Assembly (NCBI GenBank): GCA_036250195.1
Contig: JAVHZZ010000003.1
Span: forward strand, 87,499,418 to 87,563,417
Length of the DNA stretch: 64,000 bases
Reading direction: 5' to 3'
Source of the DNA: Mixophyes australis
Taxonomy: Eukaryota; Chordata; Amphibia; Anura; Limnodynastidae
A model generated the notes under the pieces. That model searched no databases. It was not told where the DNA came from and saw only the letters and a program-made list of their open reading frames with translations. Within the stretch, counting starts at the first letter, position 1; the number at the start of each line of letters is the position of its first letter. Below, one piece after another: positions 44,046 through 56,542 of the stretch. A program made the translations under genes and the position numbers.

Positions 44046-44782
44046 GGGCTTGATTCATTAAGGAACAAAAGGTGAATGCAATTTGCTTTATTTTAAAACG
44101 GACGGAAAATGTAGAAATGCAAGCAGGTATGACTGGATTCAACAAGTAGCAGATCTCAAGAAAAGTTTCTAATTAAATACGGGTCAAAATAATAATAATA
44201 ATAATAAGTATTCTCTGCCTCTATAGCACATCAGAATGCACAGAAAAGAAATATTAAAGTCCTTAACACCTATTAATAATATAAACATTAAAAATAAAAT
44301 AATAAAATATATTGTATATATTTTTACATGAAATACATTTATCAGGATGTTATTAATGCCTACTGTACATAAAATGCAATTTTACAGTTGCTTTTATAGT
44401 TGCTCTTGATTGCAAACACATGTTCTAGCATGTATATGCGACTGTCATCGGTATCAATCGGCAGTTATGCATGTCCTGTAGCTGTTGCAAGTGATACAGC
44501 TAAATATCATGTACCTGAGAGGTGCCCCAAGATTGAATCGGATATATGGGCATGCGCTCAACCTTGGCAAGCCCATACTGTATATTGACTACATGCATAT
44601 GTACCTTCCCTCACCCATACCTCCCTTGAAATCGTAGGCTGAGAGAAGAGACCTTTGCGTTCAATGATGAATTGGATGCACCCGTGTTCACTGACGTAGA
44701 GTCCATTTCTGAGCATGAGCACAGCTATTTTACACCAGATATGGCACGTATCGATATTTACGTTCCTTAATGAATCAGGCCC
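44046..44782. mobile_element. 737-bp MITE, GGGCTTGATTCATTAAGGAA ends
   Basis: GGGCTTGATTCATTAAGGAA at the left pairs with TTCCTTAATGAATCAGGCCC at the right. ATA flanks both sides, a possible 3-bp duplication. An (AAT)n run lies inside at 44,189-44,208. A right end of the same family appears at about 54,618-54,640. Confidence 0.75.
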
Positions 44783-46001
44783 ATAGTTGGTATTCCTCTA
44801 CTCATGAGAGATAGACAAAGATATCTTATGGTGATGTTCCGGAATTGCTCTGAATATGAAGAAATACATATGGGGAAAATTATGAGAACAATAATAACTT
44901 TTTTTGTGTTTTTTTTTTGCATGGCTCTTACTACCTAATAGACATAAACAAAAATAAGCTATCTGTATGTCAATATCTTATTAAAATAATTCCCTGTATG
45001 TCCTGAAAAAAAATAAAAATTGCTTAAAATTAGCTTGATCAGAATGAGAAATTAAAAAGTAATTTTCGGCAAACCTTTAGAGTGTATAACCATGAAATGA
45101 TCTTGAAGGGGTTAAATGACACCTGTGAAAAGCAAGTAACATTGTATTAAATAGTGCTGTAAGCTTCAAAGCTTATGTCTGAGCAGGGTGGCTGTTTTAT
45201 GAAAAGGATATTTAAATAATCAGAGCAAATTGAGGTTAAAGCAGATGTGTGAGTGAATACCAGAGTAAGAAGTAAGTCAAGCCGTATCCAATGAAGAAAT
45301 GCAATTTGAAACATAAACCTTAAATGCAGGATCTGTGTCAAGAAATAAACCAACTCAAAGACAGTCAGTCTGTCAGTAGCAAAATAAATATTCAACTATC
45401 CACTTTAAAGCTCTTTATCCTATGTAAGTAAGTTATAATAGTTGAGTCTGCTACAATGAAAAATCATGTCTGGTTTAGCGTTTTGGCTTTCAGACTTTAA
45501 TGCAGAGAGACTACCTTAGTGCAAAACTTATATTATCATATGTATCCTAGCACAACACTAAATCATTCCCATTATAAACAGATATATGTTGACAGTCAGA
45601 ATTTAATATAAAGCAAGAAATAACCATCAACAGAGTGATCAATCCCTTGAAAGAAAAAACATTCTGCTAAGGTTTAATTTCCCTTTTATTGCCATTTTTA
45701 TTCAGTCCTTAGAAACTGTTATAAGTGCTTGTGCTTGCAGTGATAGTATCACCTATACATTTAAACAAACAGAGCCTATTTTAGAGTTAGCCGGAAGTCT
45801 AACCCTGAGCCCCAAAAATCTGCATTGATTTACTATGCATGCGCAGTAAGACAAAGCGTATCATTGAGTTCCACATAGCTTGCATTTGCACCCCCTTTGC
45901 CTGTAAGTTATCCACAGTAAGGTCATGCACACGTAAGTGATGCTGCATATTTAGACTAGGTCCTGTCTTCAGATACACCTGTTAGAGGGCACCGAAGCCC
46001 T
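44783..46001. other. No gene seen
   Basis: AT-rich non-coding DNA without a repeat boundary that I can define. Confidence 0.45.
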
Positions 46002-46352
46002 GGGGGTAAATGTATCAAGCTGCAATTTTGAATTTGCAGCGATTTTCTCAGGCGAGTGTAAAATCGACGATTTGTTAACGAGCACTTTGATGTGTTTCTT
46101 TCAAAATCGCCATTTTCAAAAACGGTACAAATCAAGACCCCAAATTTTTGCCGATCCAGTTATGCAAATCGCCAAATGTATGAAGCTGTGATTTTGCAAA
46201 CTCTCCTGAGTTTGAATCGCCGTAAATTACAAGAAAAAATCGCCAGATACTGAATTTAGGAAAGTCAAAATCGCTGGTTGCACTGGCTATCTCTTGCAAT
46301 TTGTGACGATTTTAAATCACCGGAAAAATCACAGCTTGACACATTTGCCCCC
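46002..46352. mobile_element. 351-bp MITE, GGGGGTAAATGTATCAAGC ends
   Basis: GGGGGTAAATGTATCAAGCT at the left pairs with AGCTTGACACATTTGCCCCC at the right. The interior carries repeated AAATCGCC/GGCGATTT motifs in both directions. No coding sequence; no unambiguous target duplication. Confidence 0.8.
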
Positions 46353-46449
46353 TGGTGTTAAGATATATGATAATGATGCCCAACATCAGCAACCAGCATC
46401 ATGCTATGACAGGCTGTGCTGGTCACACTATAACATGGAGACCCCTTCA

Positions 46450-47200
46450 ATAATGAGGGTGTTATGGTCACAGAGGTTTCCTATCAGTCAGAGTTGGTGC
46501 TGGCCTTAATAAGGCGCGGAGTCTAATGGACCCCCTGCTCTTCACCAAGAACCGCCGCAAGGGCTGGATTGATTTTCCTACCTGAAGCCTGCAGGTCGCA
46601 GCCCATATGTTAGCCCCTGGCATGATAGGGTATAGATGGAGGATTGGGACAACAATTCAAGATGTGATATAAGGATGTGTGAGTACAGAGAGATATCGGT
46701 ACAAAGTACTGGAGCACCCGGGCGTTCAGGGTAGATGAGCAGAAACCAATAGTGGGAGTAATACAGCTCACCGCAAAGTTCAAATGCGTGATCAGGAAGA
46801 GAGCTGGGTTTAATACACAGAAGTAGAGATGCACACTGGGATGACCTGAAGCCAAGGTCAGTGAGAGTAGCCAGGTCTGATACACTGGTGGTGGCGCAGT
46901 ACACAGGGATGTCCAGAAGCGATGGTCAGACTAGCCAGAAGTAATACTCAGAGAAGCAGGATAATACACAGGAACAGGGAACGAAGAAGCCAGAAGCAGG
47001 GGTTGGTATCCTATTGCTCTTACAGAGGCAAAGTGTCAAAGCGTCTCTTATATAGGGAAGGGGATTTTAACTCCCCACCCATGGGTACATGAGCACAGAG
47101 AGCATCGCCGCATGTCGGTTGTAAACAAAGTGGGCAGCTTTGAGCGGGAGCGAGGGTACAGATAAGTTTCTTACAGTGGGTGTGTGAGGACCCCTGTCAT
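46450..47200 (-). mobile_element. Possible LTR on the minus strand
   Basis: The minus strand has a TATA-like CTATATAAGAG at about 47,046-47,056 and a GTATTAAACCCAGC stretch downstream. The composition (GC-richer, CAG-rich) resembles gypsy-type LTRs. Ends and target duplication were not found, so this is a weak call. Hydrophobic minus-strand frames at 46,578-46,904 have no recognisable domain. Confidence 0.3.
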
Positions 47201-47439
47201 AATGTGATACCTGTCCCAACATTGTCAACCCAGGGTGGAATTCCATTACCTATTTCCAGCACCCACCCCACCCCCACACCCAGGGCATACCAGCGATCTC
47301 TTTGTAGCATCCAAAGGGCCCATAATGTGTATGCTGTAAAATGCATTGAGATTTCTTCAAGCTACATACAAAATGGTAGATGCAGAGGTTTTCATTTCAA
47401 ATGTTGCTTTTTTTCCAGCTGCACATCCGATTTGGCCTC

Positions 47440-48490
47440 TGTGAGGATACCGGGTTTTCTGGCCCAATTGTACCCACTTCATGTTGGCTGGCCACCCAGA
47501 GGTGTCTTAACTATGCCAGAGAAGCCTACTCCAGTACCTTCTAAGGTTCATATAGTCACTCAGGCAAATGCAGTTAGAAAGTAAAACAATATATTTATTG
47601 TAATAAAAACAATCACTAATATATTATATACATACAGCAAATAAATGCCAGACAGGTTCACCACATTATCTGTCCCTTACACCACTAGCTTAAGGAGTTA
47701 CAGTCAACTGGCTGTCCTGACTTGACGGCCCATGGATCTTCCAATGTATTTTACTGGTAGAGAACAGCAACTCAACACCAGATCTTGCACCTTTCAGGAA
47801 TCAAATCACAGAACCTCACCTCCCCCCTGGAAGTGAGGTTATAGAGTCAAATTTCCCCAGTGTTTTCCCCTCCCTGGGCAAACCCCTGGGTCTCTCCTTC
47901 TTTAACATTGGTAAGTGCTGGACTAGGGGATTGGAGGGGGAGTGGAGATGAGTTGTGATTGCCCTTCTGCTCCACGGGAGGTTTCTGTCCTCCCTGATCT
48001 CGCCTTAGGACACCTGCGTTGTGGTTTCGCAGACAGAATGTCTCAGAAAGTCGTGTGGAGGACAATGGGTACTAATTGGCCTTCCCCAACTCTAAATATC
48101 AGATAACAGTTAACCCTTCCTCAAATTAACCACTAGCACTACTTTGTGATGTCACAGGGCCCCCAGCTGTTCCATGCTTCCTGTAGGAGGGGGGAGAATG
48201 AATGCAACTCCAGCCCCCTTTCCTCTATCCTGGATATCATCTGATTCTTACCCATAATCCCCCTGGCTTTTCTTTAAGGACAATGAATAACAGCTTCACT
48301 GCAATATACAATAAACAATATGCATATTTACAATGAGCTACAATGTCCCCTTATCCACAGGTAATTAGACACTACAATTGTACTCTGTTGAGCTGGGGAA
48401 CAAAAGCAAGGGCTATAAAAAGTATATGCTATAATCCACATTTTGTGAGAAACGAGGGACAGGGTGGTTAAGGTGTTATCAAACTCATTT
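47440..48490. repeat. 1-kb dispersed element, copy 1
   Basis: It begins around TGTGAGGATACCGGGTTTTC and ends around GGTTAAGGTGTTATCAAACT. It is collinear with 51,257-52,258, sharing ACCTTCTAAGGTTC, TTTATTGTAATAAAAACAAT, ACTAGCTTAAGGAG, CAATATGCATATTTACAATG and CTATAATCCACATT. The ends are defined only by where the two copies stop matching. It could be an LTR or a DNA element; no protein is encoded. Confidence 0.78.
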
Positions 48491-48789
48491 CATCACAACC
48501 TCTATGACATCTATGTATTGCTATGGCATTTAAAGTATAAAACAGCTGCAACTGATGTCATATATTGATATCATTAGCATGCAACATGATGAGAATATGC
48601 ATAATAAGAAAAACTAACTATTTTTAAATAGCATTTCCTGATTTCATTTTTTAGCTACTACTATGATATCTTATACCATCCAAAACTTCAGATTTCACAT
48701 TTGACAAAAATTGGTCTACAGATCGTTGGTCAAAATAGATTGGAAGTATGATTGGACAAGAGACCAGGGCAATGGGCAGATAATTGACT

Positions 48790-48974
48790 TTATTTTTACT
48801 CTGAAATTTAAAGTTGATCTAGGACATGCCCTATTCCATCTATAAATCTGTCCCCACATTTTAAATTTACCTTCCCCTCCAATGCAACCTGGTTTTGCTC
48901 AGGTGCAAAGTTACAGATTTATAGTTGGGGTAGGGCATGTCCTAGATCAACTTTAAATTTCAGAGTAAAAATAA
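48790..48974. repeat. Foldback with 62-bp arms
   Basis: The left arm 48,790-48,851 and right arm 48,913-48,974 are near-perfect inverted copies around TAAAGTTGATCTAGGACATG, separated by 61 bp. The same block is single-copy in the MITE at 24,917-25,231, so an internal inverted duplication made the foldback. Confidence 0.85.
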
Positions 48975-49130
48975 GGCAATCAAGTATTTGTGTGCTACAT
49001 TAAAAAACAGCCAGTATTTAACTTATGTGCAAAATAATAAACTAATTTGCACCCCTTGAAATGTAATATGGTTTGCCCCAGATATCATTTACTCCTTTTT
49101 TTGCCTTACTTTCCTTAATTGCTCAGACCC
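48975..49130. mobile_element. MITE remnant of the 24,917 family
   Basis: AAACAGCCAGTATTTAACTTATGTGCAAAATAATAAAC (in parts) and the end ACTCCTTTTTTGCCTTAC followed by CCTTAATTGCTCAGACCC match the 24,917-25,231 element, here in rearranged order next to the foldback. Confidence 0.65.
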
Positions 49131-50691
49131 TCTGAATCTATCTATTCATTCTCCATTGTACACAATGCCACTGGTATTAGGAAAAGGCTACTAGACAAAC
49201 AACCTAGACTGACAAACAACCGAATAAATAAAAACATAAAGCATTTGGCAATACCTGCAATGGCCGGTTTGAAATAAAGCAAGTTTTCAGTACTCTATTG
49301 AATTAGAAAATAATCATGTATGGAATTATGTTTTAAGCCACAGTGCCTATAATTGGTGCATTCATTTACTCATAAGGAAGCAATGCTCTCTCTTTATTTT
49401 TATCTATTTTTTTTGCATATTTTTATTGTAGTGCATGTGTCATAATCATATCGTTAAATTTTTCCAGCCATCACAAGCACGTATGAGGCCAGTGTTTCCT
49501 GGCCTCTACATGGTTCTCTATTGGAAGTAAATCAAGACATTGCCCTGCAGCCCCTCCTTCTCTTCCACATCTCTGTCAACAGCCCCTGAAGCAAGGACAG
49601 GAAGCTCTGTGACAGTGATATTGATTGTGACACAGAAGGTGCTAATAGTGCTTACTAGCCCTGTTGGACAAATGCCAATAGGAATATTTTACAATGCTTA
49701 ATATTCTGCATTTTAGGCTTTTGGAAAGCTAGAAAATCATCACCGCTGACAGACAAACAAAGCAGCACAGAAGTCGGAGTACAGAAATCATTGAGAGACC
49801 TGAATATGGCTGGCTTCCAGACTGCATGAGTCACAAACTAATTCTAGAGAAACAAAAATAAATGTGTTACACATTCCCCAGCTAATCTCGCTAGTCTGCG
49901 GTTGTCACATACTGTGTTTGTTTAATCTGCACACTAAGATATACCATGTTACTATATAAAACAGCTAAATAGAGGACATACAGTTTTAGCTGCCAAGTTG
50001 TGGTTTTTCCCTTTTTGCTTTATTTGTATTTGAAACACAAAGAAATTGGTTCTATTTAATGCTGAGTCTTCTGTTTATATTAATTGAGCCAATCAGAGAT
50101 TTACCGTCCCTCTGCCAGGGTGATTCCCAGCCAATAGCGTGGGAGGCGATTAGATAATAAAACATCACATTACATTAATGTTGCAGAGCATTGTATGTCA
50201 CCCAGAAAACATGCTCCTGCAGGCATTTATAGTGACTAATAAGACATAGCAGAGCAGTAATAGAGCCAATAAGAAAATATCAAGGACCAATAAAACCTAA
50301 GTGCATGTTTCATGACATGAAGGAGTTCCCAAAAAGATTCTGAAATATATTTATATAGGTTTTAGGCCATCATCAGAATGGAAGGCATTGGGGATAAGTC
50401 TGTGTTGTCTTAGAACGACTTTTGTTCTATATACACAGAAAGCTTCATGATAATTGTATGAAAGAAAATGGCAGGAGCCTCAGGGAGCGTTTTTACACAA
50501 ATGTTTAGACTGACCACAGTTAAATCACATGTAAAGTGTCTAAGATCCTCAGCATCTTTTTCATCAGCATATTTGTGTTTTTCCCATATTGTCATGAATT
50601 GAATTTGCGTTTCCATTTTTTATTTAAATGCTACCAATTTTTTGAGTGGTTGGATTAGGCACCCATGCTGCATATTCAGTAATAAAATATA
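49131..50691. other. No gene seen
   Basis: AT-rich non-coding sequence; no repeat end, RNA gene or long frame is supported. Confidence 0.45.
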
Positions 50692-50752
50692 TTATCATCA
50701 TCATTATCATCATCATTTATTTATATAGCGCCAGCAAATTCCATAGCGCTTA
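50692..50752 (-). mobile_element. SINE/LINE tail, minus strand
   Basis: (ATC)n then CATTTATTTATATAGCGCCA and GCAAATTCCATAGCGCT is the reverse complement of the tail at 28,040-28,106. Confidence 0.7.
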
Positions 50753-51256
50753 TTGCTTTTTTGCGCATTATTGCTTTTTCCAAAACAGCTTTCAATGCTA
50801 AATAAGTTTTATATACTGTACATATTTCAGGAAATCAAATACAATATATACATATATTAAAAACGTCATTAATGACAGATCCCTTGTATAGAGGTATAGG
50901 AGACAACTAAATGTCCAGAAGCAATGGCATATACAATTTCATATATATAGATATTTATACATATTTGTACTTGTGATTTTTTTTTTGAGGTTCCATTTCC
51001 AGTTAGTTCAGCAGTTCAGCGTCTCTGTTCAATTCATGGCTCTGTAAATCAATCTTTTGTGAATTTGATTTCAGTTACAGTAGCACTCAACTTTATTTTC
51101 ATTAAGCATTGTGTAAAATTACAAGCAATGCTATACATCATTGAACAGAAGAATATGACAATGTAAAATGTTAAATGATAACAGGAAAGTATGATGATAA
51201 TGGTTCGTCAAATAAATCATGCATTTACAGATATGAGCTTATACTTAATGACATGT
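50753..51256. other. No feature seen
   Basis: AT-rich spacer ahead of the second copy of the 1-kb element. Confidence 0.45.
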
Positions 51257-52258
51257 GTGAAGATGCCGGGTTTTCTGGCCCAATTCTACCCACTTCACTC
51301 TGGATGGCCACCCACGAGTGCCTTTCTAGCCAGGGAAGCCTACCCAGTACCTTCTAAGGTTCTTATTAGTCACACAGGCAAATGCAGTTAGAAAATAAAG
51401 CAATACATTTATTGTAATAAAAACAATCACTAGATTATTATGTACACACAGTAAATAAATGACAGGCAGCAGGGGAGGGCTGGCAAATTTTGTCCAGGCA
51501 AGACTTGACTCAACAGCCTATTTCAAAGGGAAAACAATGCAGGTGGCCCAGTGACCCAGCCCAAGTTAACACACTATGGGACCAGCCTGGGGGCCAGATG
51601 TCATCTGTCCCTTACTCCACTAGCTTAAGGAGCTACAGTCACCTGGATGTCCTGAATTAAAGACTCATGGAGTTCTTCTCTTAGCTGCAGTTGTAGTCCT
51701 TTGGTAAAGAACAAAAACTCAAAACCAGCTACACTGCACCTTCCATGAATTAAATCTCAGAATGAATATCACTTCCCTGCGTGGAGTGGCTCCTTATATC
51801 TAGGGTGAAATATTCACAGTGCTTTCCCCTGTCTTGGCAAATCCCTGGGCCTCTCCTTGTTAAACATTGGTGAGTCCTGGACTAGGGGGGTTGGAGAGGG
51901 GAGTGGATGTGAGCTGTAATTCCACAGAACCTCCCCTGCCAAATTTCATGTCTGGACTAGTCCTGTGGGAACAATGGATACTAATTAGTCTTCCCCTCAC
52001 CAGTATCTTGCAACCTGATCCCTACCCATAACCCACCTGGCTTCACTTTAAGGACAATAAATAACTACCTCACTGCCATATCAACAATATACAATAAACA
52101 ATATGCATATTTACAATGAGCTACAATGTCCCCTTATCTACATGTAATTAGACACTGCAGATGTACTGGGTAATAAAAGCAAGGGCTATAAAAATTACTT
52201 GCTATAATCCACATTATGTGAGAATCAAGGGACGGGCTGGTTAAAGTGTTAACAAACT
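51257..52258. repeat. 1-kb dispersed element, copy 2
   Basis: Same orientation as copy 1 at 47,440-48,490. It starts at TGTGAAGATGCCGGGTTTTC and ends at GGTTAAAGTGTTAACAAACT. Relative to copy 1 it has an extra block at about 51,470-51,598 and lacks others, so the two are independent, diverged insertions rather than a recent duplication. Confidence 0.78.
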
Positions 52259-53243
52259 TGTTTAGTCAGAACATATAATTTGACAAAGCTTTCATACCTG
52301 TTCTAAGATTGCTGAGTGTGACCATATGGGATGCCCCTCTCCTTTAGTGACTACTAATACATTAAGAGAAGGGGTTGTGTTCACCGGTAAGAGGCATAAA
52401 GACTATAGGAGAGTATTATCATTCAAAGTTGAACTGGCGGTTCATTTACCACATTTCCTAACTCATACCAAGTAGTATGTTTATAAAATGTCATAATATG
52501 ATTTTTAGTCAGAAGTGGTAGGGAAACAATGTAACTCTTCCAGGTTTCAAATAACTTTTCAACTTTTTCTAACGTAGTTCCACTCAATCCATTCTAAAGA
52601 TATATAGGAATTTTTCCTTCAATAGGAATATTGAATGGGTTTCCTTTTGAAGTCAGAGTTGAAATATTGTTTACTTGCCTGCACTGCTGGATGGTAGCAA
52701 CAAAAGCATCCCACCCTTAGAAATCCCTGAGGGAATATCCATTGTGGGTCAAATGGTAGATCATTAAGATGTTTTCTGATTATTGTTTCATTGGCAACTA
52801 ACATTGTTTAATTACTCATCAACAGTGGTAAAGGTCTGCACCAGGGGTACCTCACAAAGGCAATTGTCTCCTGATCATTGATCCATTGTGAATCATTTAT
52901 GTGGAGATAGATATGTGTTGTGATAAATATTTAAAAACATCACTATGTATATACATACATTTTACATCTTCCATGATTCAGATATCACTTGAAGTAAAAC
53001 CTTGTTCAATAATGTAAGAAAGTAAGTAAACCAGTAGTTTAGACCTGAATGAACTACTGTGTATTCGGCTACCTCCCTCGATAAATTGTAACAAACAGAT
53101 ACAGCTTTGAGCTTGGGCGGTGATGATTTGAGGAGCCAATCAAGTGTATTCTGCCAGTTTAAGTCAGAAAATGCTCTTAGAACTTTGCTTGTTTAATATT
53201 GGGCTTGTAGAAATGCAAAATTCTTCTGTAAATGTTAATGGTC
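52259..53243. other. No gene seen
   Basis: AT-rich non-coding sequence with no supported feature. Confidence 0.45.
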
Positions 53244-53575
53244 GAGGCAGTACGGTGGTTTAGTCGTTAGCACTTCTGCCTCACAGCACTGGGGTCATGA
53301 GTTTGATTGACGACCATGGTCTTATCTGTGTGGAGTTTGTATGTTCTCCCCTTGTATGATTGGCTTTCCTCTTGCACTCCAAAAACATACTAGCAGGTCA
53401 ATTGGCTGCTATCAAATTGACCCTAATGTGTGTGTGTATTTGTGTTAGGGAATTTAGACTGTAAGCTCCAATGGGGCAGGGACTTATGTGAGTGAGTTCT
53501 CTGTACAGCGCTGCGGAATTAGTGGCGCTATATAAAAAGCTGATGATTATGATGATGAATGATCTTTTAGTTTCC
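53244..53575 (+). mobile_element. tRNA-derived SINE, best copy in window
   Basis: The head has an A-box-like TGGTTTAGTCGTTAGCACTT at about 53,258 and a B-box-like GGTCATGAGTTTGATTGACG at about 53,293, the internal RNA polymerase III promoter of a tRNA-derived SINE. The body includes GTGTGGAGTTTGTATGTTCT and TAAGCTCCAATGGGGCAGGG. The tail has CTCTGTACAGCGCTGCGGAA and ends in imperfect GATGATTATGATGATGA units. It would be copied by a LINE with a matching 3' tail. Other copies are at 22,055 and 20,474. Confidence 0.88.
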
Positions 53576-53667
53576 CTATTAGTGAGGTGGTAAATTGTGG
53601 TTATTCCCCATGTTTTCCAAATAGTAAAGGGATAGAATGCCATGGCATTTTGAAACTCTGGTTTATG

Positions 53668-53707
53668 AATCATCATTATCGTCATCATCATTTATTTATA
53701 CAGCGCG
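53668..53707 (-). mobile_element. SINE/LINE tail fragment, minus strand
   Basis: ATCATCATTATCGTCATCAT then TTTATTTATACAGCGCGAAT, the reverse complement of the SINE tail. Confidence 0.6.
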
Positions 53708-55034
53708 AATTGTAAATGTATAGAATTGTGAGTTTTGAGACCATGTTTGTGTTTTACCATAAGCCACACTTTGTGGGTATTCCAGACTAGCAGTTTATTC
53801 CTGACTGCTTGTGACATCTCCCTATCATGTTGGTGCAGCAAAGAGTTAAACTCGATGCCAGGTAAGACATTTTGTTCTATGCGTATGTATTTTGTCCATG
53901 GATCCAATTTGTATGCTATCTGAGGGCAGAAGCTTGGAACAGAGTGGAACGCCGGTGTAAGAATAACTTGCAATTGAAAAAGGCACACACAAGTGTATGC
54001 ATAAGTACGCTGTATTCAGAGTTGAAGATGCGTCCACTTGACAACAGACGCACCGCCCAGACACCTATATCCAACTTGTGAACATGTACAACATTTTTTT
54101 ATTTTATATAATACAAGCGCAATTACTAGGAAGCATCATTTTAATGTGAGTAACGTAGCTAATACAGCAGGAACAACTTTCCGACATGAATGCAAAATAT
54201 AAGAAAAAAGTTTTTATATCTTTTCTACAACACGCTAGGCATATCTTAATTTATGGCTGGGTGACTACTAAAATCTCAATGAGTGTCTGCAAATCATTTG
54301 TAAATCTCTCATTACAAGCGGTTCATTAGTTCAGGTGTTCATCATCATCATCATCATCCGCTACTTACACCTGTCCCTGACTATCAGTAAATAAAACGGC
54401 ATTTTCAGTCATATCTGCAACAATGTACCCAATTGCTGGAACACACCCTTACTGTACATTGCCTATGTTAGAACACCCTCCCTTGTTACATCTCTTCAGG
54501 TATAAGGCATCATAAGCGGCAAAGGTTTGACAGGTTTGAATAGCCACAGTTGCATAAACTGCTTTTCTGAGCATGTGCGATGCGAAACAATGCAAAGATA
54601 CAATACGCAAACGTATGTCTCATTCTGAATCAAGCCCGTAATGTCTGGGAAAAAGGTTTATGCCCGCATTAGACCTTGTTTGTTGCAGATTTCTCAACCT
54701 AATACATGTTCTTTTCTTGTTCCACATGAAATTCCTGAAACTTTGCCCATTGAAAATGAATATTTTTGCTCTGGTGTTATTCTGATTTTTAAATGAAGAA
54801 CCAGCTTGTAGCAACCTCTGAACCCATCCTCTTCCTGTCATATCCCTGGGTATTTACAGCTGCCTGAAAAATTCTGTCCATCTTCTCTAGGAGACACGGT
54901 TAGAAGGAGAGGAAAAGCAGGAGCACTGTCAGGAAGAAGACCAGCGTGGCAATGCAGTGGCTTTAATTTGAGTTGAACATTTAAATAACTCCCCCCTGCC
55001 ACTGACCTTCTGTCCACAGAGATTGCCACATATA
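53708..55034. other. Non-coding; right end of a MITE near 54,640
   Basis: No gene is supported. CTCATTCTGAATCAAGCCCG at about 54,618-54,638 matches the right terminus of the 44,046-44,782 MITE family; the partner left end was not found. An (ATC)n run is at 54,338-54,358. Confidence 0.4.
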
Positions 55035-55351
55035 CATGGTAGTTTATCGGGCAGGCCGTCTTTCCCATTGGGCACGATGGGCAGGTGCCCGAGGGCCAAG
55101 GGGGAAAGGAGGCCCTGGCAGGTCTGCTGTAAAAAAAAATCCTGTAAAGAAAAAAAAAAAAGAAACTTACCTTTTGCGGTCACCTGACCGATCCGGCTCA
55201 CTCCCTGGTCCTCTCTTCCGTGATGTGCTCGCAGTGAATGTCGGGCGTGATGACGTCATCACGCCCGACATTCACTGCGAGCACAGCATGGAGGAGCATA
55301 GCGACGAAGTACAGAAGAGGATTCAACGCATCGCGATTGAAAGGTAAGTTA

Positions 55352-55384
<33 letters not shown>

Positions 55385-55495
55385 ATATAATCCTTTTTTT
55401 TTTTTTTTTTTTACTTATATATTTATATATAGGGGCCCCGGTGCACTGCTGTGCCCGGGGGCCCACACTATTGTAAAGGTGGCCCTGTTCACAAG
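55035..55495. mobile_element. GC-rich dispersed element with central palindrome
   Basis: The left edge GGGCAGGTGCCCGAGGGCC and right edge GTGCCCGGGGGCCCACAC have opposed GC-rich, self-complementary ends. In between are poly-A runs, the 62-bp palindrome, a (TA)n run (55,354-55,383) and a poly-T run. It looks like a non-autonomous DNA element, but its exact ends are not fixed. Confidence 0.5.
55224..55285. repeat. Perfect 62-bp palindrome centred on TGACGTCA
   Basis: The left arm runs T-GTGCTCGCAGTGAATGTCG and onward to the centre at 55,254/55,255; the right arm is its exact reverse complement. The centre, 55,251-55,258, is a consensus cAMP-response/ATF site TGACGTCA. The pairing breaks at 55,223/55,286. 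Confidence 0.95.
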
Positions 55496-56524
55496 CAGTT
55501 TCTGATGTCTGCCACCTTTAATTTTCTCCATTTTGCTGTCACGACTTCCCTATAGCATTCAAATATTTGTATTACTTGGAATAACATATTTTTTAAAGAA
55601 AATTAAGATTCTATATTTAAAATATTTCTAAATGAGCCTGAACTTGTCCTGCTTTCTAACTCATGAGATAACCGAGGCTTTCAAATCACTAACTAATGAA
55701 AAAAGACTCAATTCAAATTAGCTACCAATTTGTATTAAAAGTGTTTTTTAATTTTTTTTAAAAGAAAATAAATGTAATTACCTGTGAAAATAACTACTGC
55801 AGTTTCTGAGTGCATTGCATTGTAAATATAATTTCTACCGAAAGGTTTTTGAAGATATAAATAATATACAAATTCTACAACTCCTCCTCACTATCTTTAA
55901 CAACAAGGTACATTGGCTAGAAATATATTTTGTGACCCACAATGGACCATTTGAGGTATCCATGCACTGACTGATGCAAAAACAACTAGTTTGTTATTTT
56001 GTTTGGCAATTGCCACTATCGCTAATCAGTCTGTCCTTCCCCTCTAATTGAAGATCAAATTGTATTAAGGAGCCCCATTATTATAGAGAATGATGACTTG
56101 CGTTATTTTTCATAAGTCAAATCTGTTGTTTGTAGATAGGAGTCAAACACATGAAGCTATGGAATTCCTAGCCCATGTTGGCAGTTCAGATGATAATTAA
56201 AATTGGGAATTTAAATGACTTTAAAATGAATAGAGAATTTAAATGACTATTAGAAAGTGGGTGGGGCAAATGGATGCAAATCATGATTTACAAATAGAAT
56301 TCCTTTAAAAAATAATGTATCTTGCATAAACTTTAGAGTGCTGTTACATTCTATTTTTCAGGTATGTATGTTTACCTTCCTTAGAGGGGAGGGGCTAAAG
56401 TGTCCCTTACAACAATATCACACAGGATTTGTAGAATTGAAATTAGATTTTTTTTTACCAGTAAACTGAGCTATCCTACAGCAATGATATGATATGTCAA
56501 CATATCATGAAAGTGAATGGAAAC
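55496..56524. other. No gene seen
   Basis: AT-rich non-coding DNA between the GC-rich element and the hAT element. Confidence 0.45.
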
Positions 56525-56542
56525 TAGGGATGTGCACCGGCG

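Noticed and set aside
44046..44782. 8-bp target duplication for this MITE
   Set aside because: Flanks TATACATA and ATAGTTGG do not match; only ATA is shared.
46578..46904. Two overlapping minus-strand frames of 91-108 codons
   Set aside because: No homology recognised; the region looks like an LTR or other repeat.
47180..47584. 134-codon plus-strand frame
   Set aside because: Crosses from an LTR-like region into the 1-kb repeat; its second half recurs as a different short frame at 51,191, tracking the repeat and not a protein.
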